Source of the DNA: Clostridiales bacterium
GTDB lineage: Bacteria; Bacillota; Clostridia; UBA8921
NCBI GenBank assembly: GCA_003535395.1
Contig: DOHE01000304.1
Coordinates: 1-8,866 of the forward strand
DNA length: 8,866 nucleotides
Direction: 5' to 3'
In this document: piece by piece, positions 1 through 7,128 of the stretch
How positions within the stretch are numbered: the stretch's first letter is position 1
Layout of the letters: the number at the start of each line of letters is the position of its first letter
Program-made: the position numbers and the translations under genes
The notes under the pieces: model-generated
Seen by the model: only the letters and a program-made list of their open reading frames with translations
What the model was told of the DNA's origin: nothing
Database searches by the model: none

Positions 1-784
1 AGGTCAGATTGATTTTCCCAGCAGCCGGTGCCCACGGTCCCTCTTTGACTGAAGGATCCGGCAGGGGACTTATAAGAGGCGGGAGCGGGAAAAGATCCAC
101 TCGCCCAGTTTGCACATATCCAAAGAATCCATCCTGAGTACGTACACGGTACCATCCGTTCTCCTCTCCGAATACCAGCAGCTCGTCTTCTCCGGTCAGG
201 GGTTTTGATTCTCCGTCTGTCCGGATCTTTCGTATCAGGGGACTTCGGATAGACATGGAACGATGAACACGGATAACGCCGATGCCGGTGCGGGGTCCGG
301 TCAGCACCTTTTCCCGGGCACGAAAATCAATCATGACCGTGTCTGCTCCATCCCGGTTCAGATGCTTAAGCTCGATCCCGTACAAATCCGAGAATGCGCC
401 CACAGGAATATATACTGTATCCTCCCGTATCTGCATGGGGACATCCAGGTCCATGGGTTTCCCGTTGATCAGCGCATTCAAGGATTCGGTCTGCATCCGG
501 ATCACCCGGTCTTTTGTTGTGATCGTTACTTTTTTAAGGGACTCATCCCACCACAGAGTGGGATCAATATGCTTTTTGACGGTTTCATAGGGCAGCAGGA
601 TTTCGCCGTTGACAATGACTGGCGGTGGAAAAGCTTCTTCCCATATACCACCGATGATGGTCCTGCTTTCTCCCGCACCGTCCGGAACCACCCTCGCATC
701 GCTGGGTATCAGAAAATAATACCCAGCAAGCAGGATAAACAGGATGATCAGGAAGGCATTGGCGATCCACAGTGCTTTTTTCAT
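1..784 (-). CDS. Membrane-anchored stalk-domain and SH3-like protein, 3' end outside window (probable cell-wall hydrolase)
   Basis: An open frame runs without a stop from ATG at 784 to the window edge, giving the first 261 residues; the C-terminus is missing. Residues 5-26 form one hydrophobic helix (ALWIANAFLIILFILLAGYY), a signal anchor with the rest outside the cell. Residues 54-92 and 105-155 resemble two stalk repeats of the copper-amine-oxidase N-terminal type (PF07833), including NGKPMDLDVP and DTVYIPVGAFSDLYG. Residues 166-232 look like a bacterial SH3 domain, with ENGWYRVRTQDGFFGYVQ. The last visible residues, GKINLT after a proline-rich linker, resemble the entry into a family 18 glycosyl hydrolase domain seen in clostridial proteins of this build, but that domain is off the window, so enzyme function is inference. 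The start overlaps the upstream stop as ATGA, with only a weak Shine-Dalgarno sequence, suggesting translational coupling. Wall binding or spore/cortex hydrolysis is the likeliest role. Confidence 0.8.
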   Translation of the reverse strand, partial: MKKALWIANAFLIILFILLAGYYFLIPSDARVVPDGAGESRTIIGGIWEEAFPPPVIVNGEILLPYETVKKHIDPTLWWDESLKKVTITTKDRVIRMQTESLNALINGKPMDLDVPMQIREDTVYIPVGAFSDLYGIELKHLNRDGADTVMIDFRAREKVLTGPRTGIGVIRVHRSMSIRSPLIRKIRTDGESKPLTGEDELLVFGEENGWYRVRTQDGFFGYVQTGRVDLFPLPPLISPLPDPSVKEGPWAPAAGKINLT

Positions 785-1329
785 GCAGGATTTGCCGTTT
801 CTTCCGGTTGACGGATGTGGATTTTTCTGGGAGCCAGCTGCTTGAAACTGTCCAGCATCCGCTGATCCGGCTGAAAGAATACCAGCATCCGCTTTTGATC
901 CTGCACTGCAATCAGATAATAAATATCCGCAGCCTCCATCGAGGATACAGCTTCCAGTCTCTCCAGTGTCCGGCCTGCCAGGTCCGGCAGCCCCGTTTGA
1001 CCCGGATAGGGAGCCAGGATCTCAAATTCCCGGCAGTTCTGGCTGAAGACCCGTTTTCTGCTTCTTTGGTCATAAATGATATCGATATCCAGATCTCCGT
1101 TGGTGACCGCATATTCATACTCAATATTTTTCCTGCGCACCAGTCTCCAGGTCATATAGATCACCCCGGCGATGAGCAAAAACCGGAACACCTCAATAAA
1201 TGGAACGACAGCGGAGGCCATCAGCACCACAGATACCAGCACCAGTGCCAAAAGGACCACCCCGGCCATGTAGAAGTAATCCAAGCTGGTTTTTTGCCTC
1301 TTTACGATTTTTTCAATAAATATATCCAT
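781..1329 (-). CDS. Uncharacterised two-helix membrane protein (DUF6106-like)
   Basis: This 182-residue protein has a short basic N-terminus (MDIFIEKIVKRQKT), two hydrophobic helices at about 21-40 and 43-62, then a charged soluble region that probably faces the cytoplasm. The start of that region contains the patch YEYAVTNGDLDIDIIYDQRS and a basic RKR. From memory these features match the clostridial family DUF6106, whose function is unknown; a profile search is needed to confirm the name. It starts with ATG 26 bases after the ecfT stop, behind a GGTGGTGG ribosome binding site, and its TGA overlaps the ATG of the stalk/SH3 gene by four bases. It therefore looks co-transcribed with the ECF genes and translationally coupled to the envelope gene. 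The soluble domain resembles a small beta-rich PH-like module, but that is only an impression. Confidence 0.8.
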   Translation of the reverse strand: MDIFIEKIVKRQKTSLDYFYMAGVVLLALVLVSVVLMASAVVPFIEVFRFLLIAGVIYMTWRLVRRKNIEYEYAVTNGDLDIDIIYDQRSRKRVFSQNCREFEILAPYPGQTGLPDLAGRTLERLEAVSSMEAADIYYLIAVQDQKRMLVFFQPDQRMLDSFKQLAPRKIHIRQPEETANPA

Positions 1330-1355
1330 TGCGGTTCCACCACCCTTTCACTGGA

Positions 1356-2153
1356 TCAATAAAACTGTAGAAACAGGATCGATGCGCAAACAGTCAGTAA
1401 AATCAAAGTGATCACCAGGTCTGCCATGGAAAGGCGCAGCTGATGCATCCGCGTTCTGCCCTCTCCACCCCGGTAACAGCGGGCTTCCATGGCAACCGCC
1501 AGTTCATCCGCTCTCCGGAATGCACTGACAAACAAAGGTACCAGGATAGGAACGAAACTCTTTGCTCTTTGTATAAAGTTTCCACTGTCAAAATCCGCTC
1601 CCCGGGAACTTTGAGCTTTCATGATCTTGTCTGTCTCATCCAGAATGGTAGGGATGAACCGGAGAGCGATCGACATCATCATGGCAATTTCATGGGCGGG
1701 AAAACGCAAGCGGGTCAAGGGTTTCATCAACTTTTCCATCCCGTCAGTAAGGGAAATGGGAGTTGTGGTATAGGTAAGCAGGGAGGCTCCAACCACCAAA
1801 AGGATCAGCCGCATCGCCATCTTGACTGCCATCTGGACACCTGTATCCGTAAGCTTTAAGAAACCGAGCCGGAAGATCACGTTTCCAGGGACTGTAAACA
1901 TATTCACAACAGCAGTGAACAAAATGATGAAAAGAATGGGTTTCAGGCCCTTAAGCGCCATTTTCCAGGAGATCCCGGACAAAAGAAGCACAATGGATAT
2001 AAAAATCATAAAACATATGAAAGCCCATAGATCCTTGAGCATAAAAACAACAGCCATCAAGAGGATCAAAAGCAGCATTTTGACCCGGGGATCCGCCCGG
2101 TGCAGCAGTGAATCGCCTGGGATATACTGCCCCAGAGTAATGTCTTTCATCAT
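1356..2153 (-). CDS. ecfT: ECF transporter transmembrane subunit EcfT
   Basis: EcfT is the membrane scaffold of energy-coupling-factor transporters, linking the EcfA ATPases to exchangeable vitamin-binding S components. The 265-residue protein has the family N-terminus (DITLGQYIPGDSLLHRADPR), several hydrophobic helices (about 25-40, 43-60, 71-88, 113-130, 198-212 and 244-262), and the two coupling-helix motifs that dock into the ATPases: AQSSRG at 180-185 and EARCYRG at 223-229. An in-frame GTG at 2177 would add eight residues. I prefer ATG at 2153 because it gives an ATGA overlap with the ecfA2 stop, has GGGAG about nine bases upstream, and fits the usual family start; ATG at 2150 is also possible. 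No S component is nearby, so the module probably serves S components encoded elsewhere (group II type). Confidence 0.95.
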   Translation of the reverse strand: MMKDITLGQYIPGDSLLHRADPRVKMLLLILLMAVVFMLKDLWAFICFMIFISIVLLLSGISWKMALKGLKPILFIILFTAVVNMFTVPGNVIFRLGFLKLTDTGVQMAVKMAMRLILLVVGASLLTYTTTPISLTDGMEKLMKPLTRLRFPAHEIAMMMSIALRFIPTILDETDKIMKAQSSRGADFDSGNFIQRAKSFVPILVPLFVSAFRRADELAVAMEARCYRGGEGRTRMHQLRLSMADLVITLILLTVCASILFLQFY

Positions 2154-3019
2154 CGGAACCGGCTCCCTTCCTTCCACAGATTGATCCCAATGTACTTTAA
2201 AATGGCATCTTTGGCATCCTCCACTGTAAGGGTCTCCGAGGACAGATCCGGAAACAGGGTCTTAAGGTGCAGCATGACCCGGGTGATCTGGGGAACATCC
2301 AATCCCATGCCTGTCAGCCGGTCATGCTGCATGAATACTTCCCCTGGAGTTCCCTGCATTTCCAGACGGCCCTTGTGCAAAACCACTACCCGCTGAGCAT
2401 GCCTGGCTACATCCTCCATGTTGTGTGATACCAGGATCACGGTCATGTCCCCGGCTTCATGCATGGCCCCTACCATCCTGTAGATGTCTTCTCTTCCTTT
2501 TGGGTCTAAACCGGCAGCGGGTTCGTCCAGCACCAGTACCTTAGGTTTCATGGCGATGACCCCGGCAATGGCCACCCTGCGTTTCTGTCCCCCGGAAATT
2601 TCAAAAGGAGATTTGTCCAGCAGGCTCTCATCGATATCTACAGCCCGGAGAGCTGCCATGACTTTGTCACGTATCTCCTCCTCAGACCAGCCCTGTTTTG
2701 TCAGGCCAAAGGCAATATCCTTATATACCGTCTCTTCAAAGAGCTGATGCTCCGGATACTGAAAAACCAAACCGACATTGCGCCTCAATTCCTTCAGATT
2801 TTTACCCGATACATCCTCTCCATCCACGGTCACGGTTCCGGATGCCGGTTTTAAAAGCCCGTTCAGATGCTGCACCAGGGTGGATTTCCCCGAACCGGTA
2901 CTCCCGATGATCCCGGTAAAACTGTTTTTTTCTATATGAAGGCTCACCGAATCCAGCGCCTTTTTCTCATAGGGCGTGCCCGCAAGGTATATGTATGTCA
3001 GATTCTCAATCCTGATCAT
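2150..3019 (-). CDS. ecfA2: ECF transporter ATP-binding subunit EcfA2
   Basis: This 289-residue ABC ATPase is one of the two motor subunits of the ECF module. All nucleotide-binding elements are intact: Walker A GSTGSGKST at 39-47, Q-loop FQYPEHQLFEE from about 86, signature ISGGQKRR at 141-148, Walker B VLVLDEPAAGLDP with D165 and E166, and the switch histidine H199 in VSHNMED. The Q-loop sequence PEHQLFEETV and signature ISGGQKRRVA are typical of EcfA2 rather than EcfA1. The ATG lies inside the end of ecfA1 (14-base overlap), consistent with translational coupling; GGAAGG about twelve bases upstream is a weakly placed ribosome binding site. The gene ends in an ATGA overlap with ecfT. Older annotations call this gene cbiO, but no cobalt-specific partners are seen here. 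Confidence 0.96.
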   Translation of the reverse strand: MIRIENLTYIYLAGTPYEKKALDSVSLHIEKNSFTGIIGSTGSGKSTLVQHLNGLLKPASGTVTVDGEDVSGKNLKELRRNVGLVFQYPEHQLFEETVYKDIAFGLTKQGWSEEEIRDKVMAALRAVDIDESLLDKSPFEISGGQKRRVAIAGVIAMKPKVLVLDEPAAGLDPKGREDIYRMVGAMHEAGDMTVILVSHNMEDVARHAQRVVVLHKGRLEMQGTPGEVFMQHDRLTGMGLDVPQITRVMLHLKTLFPDLSSETLTVEDAKDAILKYIGINLWKEGSRFR

Positions 3020-3872
3020 ATTTCACCATAACCTTCCGAAGGATTTCGATGGCCTCATCCTCATGGATGATCCCATCCGGCAGATCCAATCCTGCTTTTT
3101 TCAGCTGGTGAAACAGGTCAGTCACCTGGGGCACATCCAATCCCAGACTCTTCATCCGGGAAACATGATCGAATATCTCCTCTGGCCGGCCATCCAGCAC
3201 AATGGAACCGTCGTGCATGACGATGACCCGGTCTGCATCCACAGCTTCTTCCATATTATGAGTGATAAGCAGGATGGTGATCCCCTCTTCCCGGTTCAAA
3301 CGATGGGCAACGGTCAGTACTTCCCGGCGCCCTACCGGGTCCAGCATGGAAGTGGATTCATCCAGTATCATGCACCGGGGTTTCATGGCCAGGATACCGG
3401 CAATAGCTACCCGCTGTTTTTGTCCTCCCGAAAGCATGTGGGGTGAATGGCGTGCATACGGGGACATCCCTGTGTTTCTGAGCGCTGCATCCACCTGGAT
3501 CCGGATATCTCCCGGCAAAATTCCCAGGTTCTCCGGTCCGAACGCCACATCTTCCTCTACGATGGTTCCCACGATTTGATTATCCGGGTTCTGAAATGCC
3601 ATTCCCACATTTCTTCGGATATCCCAGAGCGAAGATGCATCCCGGGTGTCTTTTCCCATGACCTGCACTGAGCCTTCATCCGGGATCAGAAGCGCATTGA
3701 ATAGTCTGGCCAGTGTGGATTTTCCGGAGCCGTTCCTGCACAGGATCACTGTAAAACTCCCTTCCCTGACAGAAAGGGTCACATCCCGCACAGCAAAGGT
3801 TATATCTCCCGCAAGAGGGTGCGCTTCCTTGTATCCATATCGGACGTTGGAGGTTATGATGATATCCGGCAT
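3006..3872 (-). CDS. ecfA1: ECF transporter ATP-binding subunit EcfA1, with atypical Walker A
   Basis: This is the first ATPase of the ECF module, 288 residues long and expected to pair with EcfA2 on EcfT. Recognisable elements are the Q-loop FQNPDNQIVGT (from 93), signature LSGGQKQRVAIAG (147-159), Walker B CMILDESTSMLDP with D171 and E172, and H205 in ITHNMEE. The Walker A motif at 45-53 reads CRNGSGKST: the first glycine of the GxxGxGKST loop is cysteine (codon TGC, one base from GGC), while K51, S52 and T53 are kept. Elsewhere the protein looks intact, so this is either a tolerated substitution or a sequence error. The start is ATG behind AGGAG spaced about seven bases. It lies 170 bases past rplQ and downstream of a hairpin terminator, so it may have its own promoter or depend on readthrough; I could not identify a convincing promoter. 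Confidence 0.95.
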   Translation of the reverse strand: MPDIIITSNVRYGYKEAHPLAGDITFAVRDVTLSVREGSFTVILCRNGSGKSTLARLFNALLIPDEGSVQVMGKDTRDASSLWDIRRNVGMAFQNPDNQIVGTIVEEDVAFGPENLGILPGDIRIQVDAALRNTGMSPYARHSPHMLSGGQKQRVAIAGILAMKPRCMILDESTSMLDPVGRREVLTVAHRLNREEGITILLITHNMEEAVDADRVIVMHDGSIVLDGRPEEIFDHVSRMKSLGLDVPQVTDLFHQLKKAGLDLPDGIIHEDEAIEILRKVMVKYDQD

Positions 3873-3945
3873 TCATTTCTCCTGTCTCCGGCGGCATGAC
3901 GGGTGGTGTGTCTTTGTCTTTTATGACAGCCTGTATTCCGTCTGG

Positions 3946-3992
3946 CATAAATGAAAGAAGGATCAAGCATAACCAGGGTCATGCTTAATCCC
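3946..3992 (-). terminator. Rho-independent terminator after rplQ
   Basis: Read on the minus strand, bases 3992-3959 fold into a 15-bp stem (GGGATTAAGCATGAC against GTTATGCTTGATCCT, with three G-U pairs) around the four-base loop CCTG. The stem is followed by the T-rich tail TTCTTTCATTTAT (3958-3946). The structure begins about 50 bases after the rplQ stop and about 87 bases before ecfA1. It probably marks the 3' end of the spc/alpha ribosomal operon, though the T tract is interrupted by C and A, so partial readthrough into the ECF genes is plausible. The rest of the 170-base gap (3873-4042) shows no recognisable promoter or gene. Confidence 0.8.
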
Positions 3993-4042
3993 GTTCCCTT
4001 CAATGGGTGTCGACCTGATGCCAAGCAAGACCTGGCTCAATA

Positions 4043-4570
4043 TCAGTTTACAAGTTCCAAGAGCACGATTTCTGCAGCATCGCCGCGCCGGGTACCCAGT
4101 TTGTAGATCCGGGTGTACCCTCCCCTGGCCTCTTTGTACCGGGGAGCGATCTCATCAAAAAGCTTGTTCACCAAATTCAGGTTGTTTCCGTCTGCATCCT
4201 TTGCTTTATACAGCCAGTTCATGGCTCTTCTTCTGGCATGGAGGCGGGATGGTGCATCGACAGTTTTCAGTTCTGTACGAACTTCCCGTTCCACGGCCAT
4301 AAATTTGGATCCATTTTTGGATGTTTTGCTGATGGAAAGAATTTTGCCCTTGGAATCCCTTTTCGCGGCACTCACCGTCGTTTGCCTGGATGTGAAATGA
4401 TCCTTTTCCAGGATGGCATCGGTGATCAGCTTTTCAGCGATCTTCCGTACTTCCATAGCCCTGGCTTCGGTTGTTTCAATTTTTCCATGCTGTATCAGAG
4501 CTGTGACCAAGCCCTTCATCATTGCAATCCTCTGGTCCGTCGGCCGTCCCAGCTTTCTTTGCAAAGCCAT
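4043..4570 (-). CDS. rplQ: 50S ribosomal protein L17, long form with internal insertion
   Basis: L17 binds 23S rRNA near the peptide exit tunnel. The N-terminal half ([20 protein letters not shown], then [20 protein letters not shown]) and the C-terminal half ([11 protein letters not shown], then [19 protein letters not shown] and [11 protein letters not shown]) are canonical. The protein has 175 residues against about 113-130 for the short form. The extra length lies mostly between about residues 56 and 108, a lysine-rich stretch containing [19 protein letters not shown] and [18 protein letters not shown]. From memory, similar insertions occur in L17 of Lachnospiraceae and relatives, so this is a lineage marker rather than a fusion. 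ATG follows AAGGAGGAG, 29 bases after the rpoA stop. It is the last gene of the ribosomal block and is followed by a terminator hairpin. Confidence 0.97.
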   Translation of the reverse strand: MALQRKLGRPTDQRIAMMKGLVTALIQHGKIETTEARAMEVRKIAEKLITDAILEKDHFTSRQTTVSAAKRDSKGKILSISKTSKNGSKFMAVEREVRTELKTVDAPSRLHARRRAMNWLYKAKDADGNNLNLVNKLFDEIAPRYKEARGGYTRIYKLGTRRGDAAEIVLLELVN

Positions 4571-4599
4571 TGTTCAATCTCCTCCTTCATTGCGGCTGT

Positions 4600-5541
4600 T
4601 CACTCTTCGTTCACAGTCAGTGCCAAACCCAGACCTTCCAGCTTTTGCAGTACTTCCTCCAGGGATTTTCTCCCCAGATTCCTGACCTTCATCATATCAT
4701 CCTCGGTTTTGCTCGTCAGATCTTCCACCGTATTGATCCCGGCCCTTTTCAGGCAATTGTAGGAACGGACCGAAAGATCCAGCTCCTCGATGGTCATTTC
4801 CAGCACTTTTTCCTTCCGGGTCTCTTCCTTCTCCACCATGATATCCATAATGTGCGTGCTCTTCGACAAGTCGACGAAAAGATTGAAATGCTCATTGAGG
4901 ATTTTCGCGCCAAGACTAATGGCTTCGTCTGGTTTAATGCTGCCGTTGGTCGTGACTTCGATCGTCAGCTTGTCATAATCGGTGTAGGATCCTACCCGGG
5001 TGTTCTCCACGGTGTAGTTCACCTTTCGGACAGGGGTGTAGATGGAATCGATGGGGATCAGGCCCAAAGGCTGTCCCGAAAGTTTGTTTTTTTCTGCCTG
5101 TACATATCCGCGTCCCTTGTTGATGGTCATCTCCATGTAGAACTTTTGATCCCCGTTCAGCGTACAGATATGCAGGTCTGGATTCAGGATCTCGATATCC
5201 GCATCTGCAATGATATCGGCAGCAGTAACAGGACCTTCCCTGTCCACATCGATATAAACCACCTTTTGTCCGTCACTGTTGTGCAGGATGGCCAGTTCCT
5301 TGATGTTGAGGATGATTTCCGTCACATCCTCCACCACACCCGGAACCGTGGAAAACTCATGCATGACACCGTCAATCTTGATGGAACTGACTGCAGCTCC
5401 CGGCAGAGAAGATATCAATACCCGGCGCAATGAATTCCCCAGGGTTGTACCATAACCCCGTTCCAACGGTTCCACTTCGAATTTGCCATAAGTATAATCC
5501 TGAGTGATGCACTCTACTTTCGGCTTTTCAATTTCAATCAC
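4600..5541 (-). CDS. rpoA: DNA-directed RNA polymerase subunit alpha
   Basis: Alpha dimerises to nucleate RNA polymerase assembly and contacts upstream promoter DNA and activators. The N-terminal domain (about 1-228) shows [33 protein letters not shown] and the [12 protein letters not shown] segment. The C-terminal domain (about 245-310) shows [18 protein letters not shown], with the DNA-contacting arginine of VRS, and [13 protein letters not shown] choose GTG at 5541, giving 313 residues beginning IEIEKPKVE like other Firmicutes alphas; GAGGGAGGG lies six bases upstream. An in-frame ATG at 5565 would add eight residues, but it lacks a ribosome binding site and its extension would be encoded by the Shine-Dalgarno sequence itself. 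It lies between rpsD and rplQ, as in most alpha operons. Confidence 0.97.
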   Translation of the reverse strand: MIEIEKPKVECITQDYTYGKFEVEPLERGYGTTLGNSLRRVLISSLPGAAVSSIKIDGVMHEFSTVPGVVEDVTEIILNIKELAILHNSDGQKVVYIDVDREGPVTAADIIADADIEILNPDLHICTLNGDQKFYMEMTINKGRGYVQAEKNKLSGQPLGLIPIDSIYTPVRKVNYTVENTRVGSYTDYDKLTIEVTTNGSIKPDEAISLGAKILNEHFNLFVDLSKSTHIMDIMVEKEETRKEKVLEMTIEELDLSVRSYNCLKRAGINTVEDLTSKTEDDMMKVRNLGRKSLEEVLQKLEGLGLALTVNEE

Positions 5542-5547
5542 CAATAG

Positions 5548-5557
5548 CCCTCCCTCT
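5548..5557 (-). promoter_or_regulatory. Ribosome binding site that fixes the rpoA start
   Basis: The minus-strand sequence AGAGGGAGGG is followed by CTATTG and then GTG at 5541, an ideal six-base spacing. The in-frame TTG at 5544 is only three bases away and the in-frame ATGs at 5565 and 5562 lie upstream of the site, so the GTG is favoured. Confidence 0.75.
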
Positions 5558-5568
5558 GCCATCATGCA

Positions 5569-6195
5569 TTATTTGGAGTACAACTCAACAATCAAGTGTT
5601 CCTTGACCTGGATGTCTATGTCCTCCCGGGAAGGATAGGAAACCACTTGTCCGATAAAATTTTCTGCATCATACGTCAGCCATTTGGGTACAACGCGGCC
5701 GCCAACCATCTCCACAATGGATTTTAGCTTTTCTGATTTCCTGAACCCCTCGGATAATGAGATCCTGTCCCCCACCTTTACCAGGTAAGAGGGGATGTTC
5801 ACTCTTTTTCCATTGACCAGAACATGCTGATGGGAAACCAGCTGACGGGCTTCCGGTCTGGAACAGGCAAGCCCGAGACGGTAAATCACATTGTCCAGCC
5901 GGCATTCCAGAAGGCTCAGCAGAATTTCACCGGTAATGCCGCGTTTGCGGTCAGCAATTTCAAAATATTTTTCAAACTGCTTTTCCAAAACACCATAGAA
6001 ACGGCGGGCTTTCTGCTTTTCCCGCAACTGGATGCCGTATTCCGTCTGTTTCTTCCTTTGCTGCCCGTGCTGCCCGGGTGCATACGCCCTGCGGACAACA
6101 GCGCATTTCCCGGTGTAGCATCTTTCACCTTTTAAGAAAAGCTTCTCGCCTTCCCGGCGACAAAGCCTGCAGCTCGCATCTGTATAACGTGCCAT
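5569..6195 (-). CDS. rpsD: 30S ribosomal protein S4, zinc-binding form
   Basis: S4 is a primary 16S rRNA binder that starts 30S assembly and, in several bacteria, represses its own operon. The 208-residue protein carries four N-terminal cysteines at 9, 12, 26 and 31 (CRLC, then C-YTGK-C), the zinc-binding C+ form. It then has the conserved [19 protein letters not shown] segment and the S4 RNA-binding domain (about 98-160; [32 protein letters not shown]). The C-terminus [14 protein letters not shown] is canonical. ATG follows GAGGAGGTT, 18 bases after the rpsK stop. An ATG eight bases earlier is out of frame. Because rpsD sits inside the alpha operon here, as in E. coli, an S4 feedback target would be expected upstream of rpsM rather than in front of rpsD. 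Confidence 0.98.
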   Translation of the reverse strand: MARYTDASCRLCRREGEKLFLKGERCYTGKCAVVRRAYAPGQHGQQRKKQTEYGIQLREKQKARRFYGVLEKQFEKYFEIADRKRGITGEILLSLLECRLDNVIYRLGLACSRPEARQLVSHQHVLVNGKRVNIPSYLVKVGDRISLSEGFRKSEKLKSIVEMVGGRVVPKWLTYDAENFIGQVVSYPSREDIDIQVKEHLIVELYSK

Positions 6196-6213
6196 CGATT
6201 CATAACCTCCTCG

Positions 6214-6624
6214 TCATACTCTTCTTCGTTTTGGCGGTCTGCAGCCATTATGGGGGATGGGAGTAACATCCTTGATCAGGCTTACTTCCAGACCCGCTGC
6301 CTGCAAAGAACGGATGGCCGCTTCCCGTCCGGACCCCGGACCCTTCACATAAACATCCACAAAACGGAGTCCATGTTCCATGGCTGCTTTCGCCGCGGTT
6401 TCCGCTGCCACTTGAGCTGCAAATGGAGTGCTTTTCCTGGAACCCCTGAATCCAAGACCGCCGGCACTTGCCCAGGATAATGCATTTCCGGACGTATCCG
6501 TCATCGTTACGATCGTATTGTTAAACGTAGACTGAATATGAGCGGCTCCCCGTTCAATATTCTTCCGTTCCTTTTTCTTGCTTCTGACCCCTTTTCTGGC
6601 GCCAGCTTTTGTTGATGCTGCCAC
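6214..6624 (-). CDS. rpsK: 30S ribosomal protein S11
   Basis: S11 forms part of the 30S platform near the mRNA exit, contacting 16S rRNA and S18/S6. The 136-residue protein has a basic N-terminal tail ([17 protein letters not shown]), the core motif [20 protein letters not shown], the glycine-rich [16 protein letters not shown] and the canonical C-terminus [18 protein letters not shown]. The start codon is GTG, well supported by AGGGGAGGGT six bases upstream; no in-frame ATG fits. It begins 17 bases after the rpsM stop and is followed by rpsD, the usual order. Confidence 0.98.
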   Translation of the reverse strand: MAASTKAGARKGVRSKKKERKNIERGAAHIQSTFNNTIVTMTDTSGNALSWASAGGLGFRGSRKSTPFAAQVAAETAAKAAMEHGLRFVDVYVKGPGSGREAAIRSLQAAGLEVSLIKDVTPIPHNGCRPPKRRRV

Positions 6625-6641
6625 TCAAACACCCTCCCCTG

Positions 6642-7013
6642 TTATTTCTTCCTTTGGGCTCCGCTGACCTTCTTCGGACCCTTCCTGGTTCTGGCATTGG
6701 TCTTTGTCCGCTGACCACGGACCGGAAGTCCAAGCCTGTGCCTTCTTCCACGGTAACAGCCAATTTCTATCAAACGCTTAATATTCAAGGCGATTTCACG
6801 TCTCAGATCGCCTTCAACTTTAAAATCCTTGTCAATGATCTCACGAAGACGGGTGATTTCGTCATCTGTCAAGTCCCGGACACGGGTATCGGGATTGACT
6901 CCGGTCTTTTCAAGAATCTCATTTGACCTTGTCCTGCCAAGCCCGAAAATATAGGTTAATCCAATCTCAACCCGTTTTTCCCTTGGCAGGTCCACTCCGG
7001 CAATACGTGCCAT
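6642..7013 (-). CDS. rpsM: 30S ribosomal protein S13
   Basis: S13 sits in the 30S head, contacting P-site tRNA and the 50S subunit through bridges. The 123-residue protein starts with the canonical [20 protein letters not shown], continues through the helical [10 protein letters not shown] and [20 protein letters not shown] segments, and ends in the basic tail [17 protein letters not shown] that reaches towards the tRNAs. ATG is preceded by GGAGGTG at good spacing. Unlike its neighbours it follows a 115-base gap after rpmJ, which may be a regulatory leader. As first gene of the classical alpha operon in E. coli, rpsM is where S4-dependent translational control acts there; whether that applies here is not known. 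Confidence 0.98.
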   Translation of the reverse strand: MARIAGVDLPREKRVEIGLTYIFGLGRTRSNEILEKTGVNPDTRVRDLTDDEITRLREIIDKDFKVEGDLRREIALNIKRLIEIGCYRGRRHRLGLPVRGQRTKTNARTRKGPKKVSGAQRKK

Positions 7014-7128
7014 TTACCAACACACCTCCACACTAAATTCAACCTTATGAATCAACACATCTGGATATTGCCAGTCCGGGTCCCTGCATACAAAACCGGC
7101 AATCAGCCGCCCATTTGCGTTATTTTCA
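7014..7128 (-). promoter_or_regulatory. Candidate leader RNA between rpmJ and rpsM
   Basis: This is the only long gap inside the ribosomal block. On the minus strand it contains a nine-pair imperfect inverted repeat, ATTGCCGGT (7103-7095) and ACTGGCAAT (7075-7067), with one G-U pair and a 19-base loop. A weaker hairpin, CTGG-CAATAT-CCAG (7074-7061), uses part of the same arm, so the two are mutually exclusive. There is no T tract after either, so it is not a simple terminator. A nine-codon ORF including its stop (7129-7103, ATG overlapping the rpmJ TGA) ends exactly where the first arm begins. The rpsM ribosome binding site is about 35 bases beyond the repeat. A regulatory role is inference from position and structure. 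Confidence 0.35.

Noticed and set aside
263..811. 182-codon plus-strand ORF
   Set aside because: It is antisense to the stalk/SH3 gene, has no family resemblance and no ribosome binding site of note, and the minus strand gives recognisable domains over the same bases.
772..1362. 196-codon plus-strand ORF
   Set aside because: It mirrors the DUF6106-like gene and its composition (histidine- and glutamine-rich) is typical of an antisense shadow.
2154..2177. GTG start for ecfT eight codons upstream
   Set aside because: It lies within ecfA2 and the extra residues do not fit the family N-terminus; ATG at 2153 has a ribosome binding site and an ATGA overlap.
3873..3945. Possible promoter for the ECF genes
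   Set aside because: CATAAA at a -10-like position has no acceptable -35 element at 16-18 bases, so I do not annotate a promoter.
3676..3966. 96-codon minus-strand ORF covering the gap before ecfA1
   Set aside because: It starts with TTG inside the terminator stem and overlaps about 200 bases of ecfA1 in a different frame.
4522..5433. 303-codon plus-strand ORF
   Set aside because: It lies entirely antisense to rpoA and the start of rplQ, both certain genes; length alone is not evidence.
5542..5565. ATG start for rpoA eight codons upstream
   Set aside because: It has no ribosome binding site, and the extension would be encoded by the strong Shine-Dalgarno sequence that serves the GTG at 5541.
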